64,000 nucleotides of DNA from the NCBI GenBank assembly GCA_903850335.1, contig CAINLJ010000223.1, positions 1 to 64,000 on the forward strand. Direction: 5' to 3'. The first letter of the stretch is position 1. Every line of letters starts with the position of its first letter. The translations under genes and the position numbers were made by a program. This document shows, piece by piece, positions 57,418 through 64,000 of this stretch. The DNA comes from an uncultured Bacteroidia bacterium (GTDB lineage: Bacteria; Bacteroidota; Bacteroidia; Bacteroidales; Prolixibacteraceae). The notes under the pieces are model-generated. The model saw nothing but the letters and a program-made list of their open reading frames with translations, was not told the DNA's origin and made no database searches.

Positions 57418-60399
57418 ATGGAAAAATTTGAAAACATTTCTATATCAGAGGTATATAAACGAAGAAAAACCGACCGCGACATATTTCAGGAGCTCATGCC
57501 AAATAAAGTAAAAGAGGTACTTCTCTTTGCTACACTTTATGACTCCTATGCAATCGAACGGGAAGGCCAGTTTTCTGATAAAATTTTTGGTGAATACCTT
57601 CAGCTTAACCTCTATGCAGCCCCAAGATTTACAAGCGTTAACACGGAAGAAGACGTATTCCGGGTATTAAATACCAGACATTTCGATCTTGCAATCATCA
57701 TGGCCGGTGTAGATAAGGAGATGCCATTAAAGATTGTACAGGAAATTAATGACTCTAAACCACGTATTCCAATTTTATTACTGGTTAATAACAACAGCGA
57801 CGTTAAGTATTTCAAAGTTGCCTCGACTAACATTCCCGCTATAGACCGGGTCTTTGTATGGAATGGTAACTCAAATGTTTTTTTGGCCATGATTAAGTAT
57901 ATCGAGGACAAAAAAAATGTTGCCAGAGATACGCGCCAGGGAGGTGTTAGAATTATCCTTCTTGTTGAAGACTCTATCAAATATTATTCCCGTTATCTGC
58001 CCCTGCTCTTTGCAAGTGTTATGACCCAAACACAAGCATTAGTCTCAGATGAATCAAATGATGAACTTCATAAGATATTCAAATACAGAACGCGCCCTAA
58101 AGTCTTGTTGGTTAGTACTTTTGAGGATGCTTTGGAAGTTATTCACGAATATAAGGAGAATCTTTTATGTGTGATTTCTGATGTTAAGTTTTTGCGTGAT
58201 GGAGTCGATGATGAAGATGCAGGAATTGAACTGCTTAAATTCGTTAAGCAGACACTTCGGTACCCGGTTCCACTATTGCTTCAGTCTCATGATATTGCCA
58301 ATGCATCAAGAGCAGTTGAAATCCACGCAGGATTTATAAATAAGAATTCTGATACCCTTTCACACGATATAAGTGAATTTATTAACAGTAATCTTGGCTT
58401 TGGCGATTTTATTTTCAGGGATAAGGATGGAAAACAGATTGCTGTTGCCCGTAATCTCCATGAATTCGAAAGATTGATTTCTGAAGTGCCCGTAGAATCT
58501 CTTGTATATCACGGAAAGTCAAATGATTTTTCTACCTGGTTAGTGGCGCGTGGTGAGATTAATATTGCGGAGAGACTAATTCCATATAAGATTGAGGAGT
58601 TTGCAGATCCTTCCAAACTTCGTGACATTTGTAATAGTGTCTTCGCCGATGTTCATGAAAAAAGAAACCGGGGCAGAATAATCAATTTCGATCCACAGCT
58701 GCTTGGCGGTCACCGGTACATTGTTCGAATGGGTCTTGGTTCGCTGGGTGGAAAGGGCAGAGGTCTTGCTTTTATGTCAAATCTGGTTGAGAACATCGAC
58801 ATGAAAACGCTGTTGCCGGGAATAAATATACGAATGCCTGCAACAGCCATAATTGGTGCCATAGAATTTGATAATTTTATGGAAGAAAATGACCTCTATG
58901 ATATAGCGTACCATCAAACGGATTTTAATCTTTTGAATGAAAGATTTATTAAAGCCAGTCTTAGCAATTCTCTAAAGGAAAAGCTATTACAATTTGTTCG
59001 TCAGGTTAATTGTCCCTTGGCAGTAAGATCATCCGGCCTTTTTGAGGATTCATTACTACAACCATTCTCAGGGGTCTATTCTACTTACTTAATTCCCAAT
59101 AGTCATCCCGACGAAAATGTTCGTTTCGAGCAGCTTAGAACTGCTGTAAAACTTGTTTATGCTTCAGTGTTCAGTGATGAGGCCCGCGACTATTTCAGGG
59201 CTGTTAACTATAAAATTGAAGAAGAGAAGATGGCAATTGTGCTGCAGCCTGTGGTAGGAAGAGATCATAACGGAAAATTCTACGCAGATGTAAGTGGTGT
59301 GGCTCAATCTTATAACTACTATCCATATTCATATATGGAGCCTGAAGATGGATTTAGTGTTATTGCAGTAGGTTTGGGGCAGGCTGTTGTTGGCGGTGAA
59401 AAAGCATTCAGATTTTGCCCTAAATACCCTGCTCTAATAAACGGTTCAATATCTGACCAGCTGCGTGATTCGCAACGTGACTTTTATGCTGTCGACATGA
59501 TGCATAACGAGTTCGACCTCACTATGGAGGGTGAGATGGCAGCTATACGTAAATATAAAATCACAGAGGCTGAAAAAGACGGCATTCTCGAGCATTGTGC
59601 ATCGACATATAGTCAGGAAAATGATGATATTATTCCAGGTATTTCAATCAGAGGTCCACGGGTTATAAATTTTGCAAATATTCTTCAGTATAATTATGTG
59701 CCTCTGGCAGATACACTTACGTTGCTGTTGAAACTCTTTAAACAGGCAATGGGAGCCCCTGTCGAGATGGAATACGCCCTCGATCTGAATAACGGTGAAA
59801 ACGGTTGGCCAACTTTTTATCTGCTACAGTTAAAGCCGTTAATTCGAAGAGAAACAGGAATTACAATTGATCTGGGATCCATCGAAATCAAGGATCTGTT
59901 ATTAAGGTCGACAAAAGGGATGGGAAATGGCAGTATCAAAAACATTACAGATGTGGTATATGTTGATGTAAGCAAATTTGACAGAACTAAAACAATCGAA
60001 ATTGCCAGAGAGATTGCCGAGGTAAATAAGACTTTTAACATACTTAATCATCAGTATGTGCTCATTGGTCCTGGACGGTGGGGAACCAGAGACGAATTTA
60101 CCGGTATCCCGGTTAACTGGCAACAGATCAATAATGCGAGAGTCATAGTGGAAATTGGCTTACCCGAATATCCTTTGGAAGCGTCGTTGGGATCCCATTT
60201 TTTTCATAATGTCACATCGATGAACGTAGGTTATTTTTCGATTCCGGATATTAAAGGCTCAGATTTCCTGAATATTGATATTCTTGATCAGCAGGAACTC
60301 ATCTGGGAAGGAAAATATGTCAAACAAGTCAGATTTTCTAAAGAACTTGAAATATTGATGGATGGACGAAAGCGAACTGCTGTAATTAGGATCCTTTAA
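57418..60399 (+). CDS. PEP/pyruvate-binding (PPDK_N) protein with N-terminal tandem receiver-like domains
   Basis: RIILLVEDSIKYYSRYLPLLFASV and LLCVISDVKFLRDG (REC-like); MGLGSLGGKGRGLAFMSNLV and CPLAVRSSGLFEDSLLQPFSGVYSTYL (PPDK_N); no recognisable PEP-utilising swivel domain. Confidence 0.85.
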   Translation: MEKFENISISEVYKRRKTDRDIFQELMPNKVKEVLLFATLYDSYAIEREGQFSDKIFGEYLQLNLYAAPRFTSVNTEEDVFRVLNTRHFDLAIIMAGVDKEMPLKIVQEINDSKPRIPILLLVNNNSDVKYFKVASTNIPAIDRVFVWNGNSNVFLAMIKYIEDKKNVARDTRQGGVRIILLVEDSIKYYSRYLPLLFASVMTQTQALVSDESNDELHKIFKYRTRPKVLLVSTFEDALEVIHEYKENLLCVISDVKFLRDGVDDEDAGIELLKFVKQTLRYPVPLLLQSHDIANASRAVEIHAGFINKNSDTLSHDISEFINSNLGFGDFIFRDKDGKQIAVARNLHEFERLISEVPVESLVYHGKSNDFSTWLVARGEINIAERLIPYKIEEFADPSKLRDICNSVFADVHEKRNRGRIINFDPQLLGGHRYIVRMGLGSLGGKGRGLAFMSNLVENIDMKTLLPGINIRMPATAIIGAIEFDNFMEENDLYDIAYHQTDFNLLNERFIKASLSNSLKEKLLQFVRQVNCPLAVRSSGLFEDSLLQPFSGVYSTYLIPNSHPDENVRFEQLRTAVKLVYASVFSDEARDYFRAVNYKIEEEKMAIVLQPVVGRDHNGKFYADVSGVAQSYNYYPYSYMEPEDGFSVIAVGLGQAVVGGEKAFRFCPKYPALINGSISDQLRDSQRDFYAVDMMHNEFDLTMEGEMAAIRKYKITEAEKDGILEHCASTYSQENDDIIPGISIRGPRVINFANILQYNYVPLADTLTLLLKLFKQAMGAPVEMEYALDLNNGENGWPTFYLLQLKPLIRRETGITIDLGSIEIKDLLLRSTKGMGNGSIKNITDVVYVDVSKFDRTKTIEIAREIAEVNKTFNILNHQYVLIGPGRWGTRDEFTGIPVNWQQINNARVIVEIGLPEYPLEASLGSHFFHNVTSMNVGYFSIPDIKGSDFLNIDILDQQELIWEGKYVKQVRFSKELEILMDGRKRTAVIRIL

Positions 60400-60437
60400 A
60401 ATGAGAATAAATCAATAAACAAATCCATAGACCTGAT

Positions 60438-61433
60438 ATGAAATCATTGAAAATTATTTTAGCGGTCATTCTAGTAATCCTTGCTGCTTATTTTGTTGGT
60501 CCGGAAATGCCGAAACCTATCCTGAATAAAAATTTACCCGTAATAAGTGGATCTGTATCCGATTATGTATCTCACATGGAGTCGCAGGAAAAGGTCCGTG
60601 CAGGGAATGAAGCGAAAATTATTTGGGCAAACGACTCCTCACATGCTGCAACGGAATTTGTGCTTCTTTATTTGCACGGTTTCTCTGCCAGCAGACATGA
60701 AGGATACCCTGTAAATGAGGATTTCCCTATGCGTTACAGATGCAATGCATATCTCGCCAGGTTAGCCTCCCATGGTCTTGAAACTGAAAACCCATTAATG
60801 GACATGACCCCTGACAGACTTTATGAGTCTGCTAAGCAAGCACTTGTAATAGCAGGTCAGCTAGGTAAAAAAGTGATTATTATGGGCACATCTACTGGCG
60901 GAACCCTTGCACTTCAACTTGCCGCTGATTTTCCGGATCTTGTAACCGGTTTGATTCTCTATTCGCCAAATGTGTCTATTAAGCAAAAGGCCTCCTTACT
61001 ACTTTCAAGGCCATGGGGATTACAAATTGCCAGAATTAATTTTGGTGGAAATTTTCGGGTTTTGTCTGATGATCCAACCGGTGAAATTTGCAAATACTGG
61101 TATTGTAAATATCGCGCGGAAGGACCTGTTTATCTCCAGCAACTAATTGATGTAACAATGAATGAGGCGGTATTTTCAAAGGTAAGGTGCCCCTTGTTTT
61201 TAGGTTATTATTTTAAGGACGAGGATCATCAGGATCAGGTTGTTGAGGTTAAATCTGCGCTGAAAATGTTTGAGAAGGTAAGTACTCCGCAATCCATGAA
61301 GCGGTCTCAGCCATTTCCTAATGCGGGTGCACATGTTATCGCGTGTGATCTCACATCCGGGAGTGTTTCCGAGGTTGCGGCTAAGACATACGAATTTGCA
61401 GAGGATGTTTTAAAAATGGTTCCGCACAAATAA
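60438..61433 (+). CDS. alpha/beta hydrolase
   Basis: LLYLHGFSASRHEGYP, VIIMGTSTGGTLALQLAADFPDLV; N-terminal membrane anchor/signal. Confidence 0.88.
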   Translation: MKSLKIILAVILVILAAYFVGPEMPKPILNKNLPVISGSVSDYVSHMESQEKVRAGNEAKIIWANDSSHAATEFVLLYLHGFSASRHEGYPVNEDFPMRYRCNAYLARLASHGLETENPLMDMTPDRLYESAKQALVIAGQLGKKVIIMGTSTGGTLALQLAADFPDLVTGLILYSPNVSIKQKASLLLSRPWGLQIARINFGGNFRVLSDDPTGEICKYWYCKYRAEGPVYLQQLIDVTMNEAVFSKVRCPLFLGYYFKDEDHQDQVVEVKSALKMFEKVSTPQSMKRSQPFPNAGAHVIACDLTSGSVSEVAAKTYEFAEDVLKMVPHK

Positions 61434-61573
61434 TTAAACTAATTATTAGGGCTGAAAACTTTATCTGATCCGGAATGAGGTTTACAGAAAAGTAAACAGA
61501 AATCAGGATAATGAAGCAAAAAGTAAACAGTTTTAGGGACGAATTAAAATTAACATAAACAAGTATTTATTTA

Positions 61574-61685
61574 GGTGCAGAGCACTGTTGATATTTATAG
61601 AGAAGAAATCAATAGTTTTTTGTCAGGTGCAGCGCACCGAAATATTACAGCTCTTGATTTTGATATTTCGGTGCGTTGCACCTGC
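61574..61685. repeat. REP-like element: three GTGC-NNN-GCAC hairpins, two forming a 22-bp inverted repeat
   Basis: GGTGC-AGA-GCACT (61574-61586); CAGGTGCAGCGCACCGAAATAT (61625-61646) vs ATATTTCGGTGCGTTGCACCTG (61664-61685): 21/22 complementary, each arm itself a GGTGC-NNN-GCACC hairpin. Confidence 0.8.
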
Positions 61686-61708
61686 AAACTGTCAAATCAG
61701 ATCTGTTG

Positions 61709-62056
61709 CTACTTCAATTTAAGTAATTCCAGCTTTAGCTCCTCAACCGCAATCTGGCATTGAACTTCAAAACGACTAACATGCTCAGCATAAGTATCTT
61801 CTTTTGTTTTGTTGATGGTAGCGATTTGTAATGATTTTAAATCATGACCCAGATCATCCATTCCCATGATCATCACCGATGATTTCGCTTTATGTGCTTC
61901 TTTACCAAGTTCAATAAAATTATTTTCATTAAGATGGTTGTTCAAATTGGTAATGAATTCAGGCACCTGTTCAATAAAAAGATCTATAATTTCCCGTATT
62001 GTTTGTGGATCACCTCCAGTGATGTTATGAAGGTATGCTAAGTTTGTATAAGCCAT
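61709..62056 (-). CDS. Hpt (histidine phosphotransfer) domain protein
   Basis: Single-domain ~115 aa; LGKEAHKAKSSVMIMGMDDLGHDLKSLQ Hpt-box histidine. Confidence 0.88.
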   Translation of the reverse strand: MAYTNLAYLHNITGGDPQTIREIIDLFIEQVPEFITNLNNHLNENNFIELGKEAHKAKSSVMIMGMDDLGHDLKSLQIATINKTKEDTYAEHVSRFEVQCQIAVEELKLELLKLK

Positions 62057-62191
62057 AATTAATGGTTGGGTAAATATTTTTCTTGGGACGTAAAATTAAT
62101 ATTTAAAAATTAAATCAAAGTTGAATTTTCTGCTTTTAGTCGCCTTGAAAGTTATAATTTTACATGAAATTAAAATATTAAATCAAATCAC

Positions 62192-63280
62192 ATGGCCCGC
62201 ACTCCTTTCTTTGAAATCCATAAACGTTATAATGCAAAAATTGTTGAATTTGCAGGATTCGAAATGCCTATAGAATATTCCGGAATTACTGACGAACACA
62301 TGACTGTCAGAAATTCTGTTGGGGTTTTCGACGTTTCCCACATGGGTGAAATATGGGTAAAGGGACCAAATGCGTTAGCATTTATCCAGAAGGTCACAAC
62401 AAATGATGCGTCCGCAATTCATCCGGGCCAGGCTCAATACTCATGTTTTCCGAATGGGAAAGGTGGTATTGTCGATGATTTACTTGTCTACCATTTCGGA
62501 CCGGAAAAGTATCTTCTAGTTGTCAATGCATCAAATATTCAAAAAGACTGGAATTGGTTAGTAACTCAAAATGATTTGGATGTCATATTGGAGAACGCAT
62601 CGGACCGGATCAGTCAGCTTGCGGTTCAGGGACCAAAGGCAATTGAGGTGTTACAAAGACTTACGGAAATTGACCTCTCCTCTGTCAGGTATTACACATT
62701 TACAACCGGTTCTATTGCAGGAGTAGATGATGTTATAATCTCTGCGACAGGGTACACTGGTGCAGGTGGGTTTGAGTTATACTTCTACAACGAATTTGCA
62801 GACAAACTGTGGGATGCAATCTTTGATTCAGGGAAAGAAGAGGGAATAAAACCTATCGGGCTTGGAGCACGCGACACTTTAAGACTCGAGATGGGCTATT
62901 GCCTCTATGGTAATGATATCGATGATACGACTTCTCCAATAGAAGCTGGTCTTGCGTGGATTACGAAATTTACTGAAACAAAGGATTTTATCGACAAGCA
63001 ATTGTTTCTATCCCAGAAGAGGGCAGGGGTTACACGTAAATTGAAAGGATTTGAGATGATCGACAGAGGGATTCCCCGTCATGGGTATGAGATTACAGAT
63101 GCTGAAGGCAGTGTAATAGGTATCGTAACTTCGGGAACTCATTCTCCGGTTTTGACGAAAGGGATTGGAATGGGATATGTTCCTACTGAATTTAGCCAGG
63201 TCGGGACCGAAATATTCATCTCTGTTCGTAACAAACGGTTAAAGGCAAAGATTGTAAATATGCCATTTATTGCCAATTGA
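62192..63280 (+). CDS. gcvT: glycine cleavage system aminomethyltransferase GcvT
   Basis: [89 protein letters not shown]. Confidence 0.97.
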   Translation: MARTPFFEIHKRYNAKIVEFAGFEMPIEYSGITDEHMTVRNSVGVFDVSHMGEIWVKGPNALAFIQKVTTNDASAIHPGQAQYSCFPNGKGGIVDDLLVYHFGPEKYLLVVNASNIQKDWNWLVTQNDLDVILENASDRISQLAVQGPKAIEVLQRLTEIDLSSVRYYTFTTGSIAGVDDVIISATGYTGAGGFELYFYNEFADKLWDAIFDSGKEEGIKPIGLGARDTLRLEMGYCLYGNDIDDTTSPIEAGLAWITKFTETKDFIDKQLFLSQKRAGVTRKLKGFEMIDRGIPRHGYEITDAEGSVIGIVTSGTHSPVLTKGIGMGYVPTEFSQVGTEIFISVRNKRLKAKIVNMPFIAN

Positions 63281-63359
63281 ATTAGTTTTCTATTAAATCT
63301 TTCATCTTCTGATTTAACAGGTTTTTTTGAAAATCTTGTCCTATTTCTGACAAATGTGT

Positions 63360-63367
63360 TAATTTTG
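63360..63367 (+). promoter_or_regulatory. candidate promoter TTG(63336-63338)-N21-TAATTTTG upstream of serC
   Basis: Fits TTG/TAnnTTTG arrangement about 100 bp upstream of the serC start. Confidence 0.4.
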
Positions 63368-63465
63368 CCTTTGAAAATTTGAATTTCTGACTTATTGTTT
63401 TTATTTTTTTATCAGACCTTAATGTATCAAGTACTCATAGTTTATCATTTTTTAATTTCCTCCAA

Positions 63466-64000
63466 ATGAAAAAGCACAATTTTTACGCAGGTCCATCTAT
63501 TCTTCCTGAATATACAATTCAGAAGACGGCTGAAGCAATCATCAACTTTGCTGGTACTACACTCTCGGTACTCGAGATTTCGCACCGGAGTAAAGAATTT
63601 ATAGCTGTTATGGATCAGGCAGTAGCACTTGTAAAAGAGTTGCTTGAAGTACCCGAAGGATATGAAGTCCTGTTTCTCCAGGGGGGAGCAAGTACACAGT
63701 TTTATATGGTTCCGTTTAACCTGTTAAAGACAAAGGCAGGTTATTACAATACAGGCGTTTGGGCGTCAAAAGCACTTAAAGAAGCTAAATTTTTTGGTGA
63801 AGTTGTTGAAGTTGCCTCTTCGAAGGATAAAAATTACAATTACATCCCTAAAAACGTTACAATTCCTTCGGATATTGATTATCTGCATATAACTTCCAAT
63901 AATACAATTTATGGAACCCAGATTTATAAGGATATTGATGCTCCCGTTCCTTTGGTTGCCGATATGTCATCAGATATTTTTAGCCGGCCAATCGACATCT
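63466..64000 (+). CDS. serC: phosphoserine aminotransferase (3' truncated by window end)
   Basis: ATG at 63466; [45 protein letters not shown]...[20 protein letters not shown]. Confidence 0.95.
   Translation, partial: MKKHNFYAGPSILPEYTIQKTAEAIINFAGTTLSVLEISHRSKEFIAVMDQAVALVKELLEVPEGYEVLFLQGGASTQFYMVPFNLLKTKAGYYNTGVWASKALKEAKFFGEVVEVASSKDKNYNYIPKNVTIPSDIDYLHITSNNTIYGTQIYKDIDAPVPLVADMSSDIFSRPIDI

Noticed and set aside
1-64000. Mobile element, prophage or defence island
   Set aside because: No transposase, integrase, phage structural gene, restriction-modification, toxin-antitoxin or reverse transcriptase motif was recognised in the ORF translations.

Overview
The window reads as an ordinary chromosomal segment from a Bacteroidota-type bacterium. 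The evidence is AT-rich intergenic DNA, TAnnTTTG promoter-like boxes, and gene content such as dapB-lepB-WbqC, a two-subunit 2-oxoacid:ferredoxin oxidoreductase and GH20 hexosaminidases. I support about 50 protein-coding genes, most of them housekeeping or metabolic: rplS, cinA, dnaX, icd, ferritin, secA, lgt, larE/larC/larB, cstA, korA/korB, gcvT and partial serC. I found no rRNA, tRNA, CRISPR array, transposase, prophage or recognisable defence system. The strongest unusual signal is dnaX, which is split exactly at an A9 homopolymer: a short gamma-like product ends 18 nt after the run, and the conserved tau-like tail continues in the -1 frame. The A9 also sits inside an 8-bp perfect inverted repeat. 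This suggests programmed frameshifting or transcriptional slippage, with a homopolymer sequencing error as the main alternative. Other points of interest are a lar operon without larA that continues into a secreted chorismate-mutase-like protein and lies near a D-lactate-dehydrogenase-like FAD/Fe-S protein, a double-receiver-like/PPDK_N fusion lacking the PEP-utilising swivel domain next to korAB, a probable HexNAc scavenging/salvage locus, two clusters of short REP-like hairpins, and a patatin/POTRA/barrel (type Vd-like) protein. All functional calls come from reading the translations; no database search was possible.
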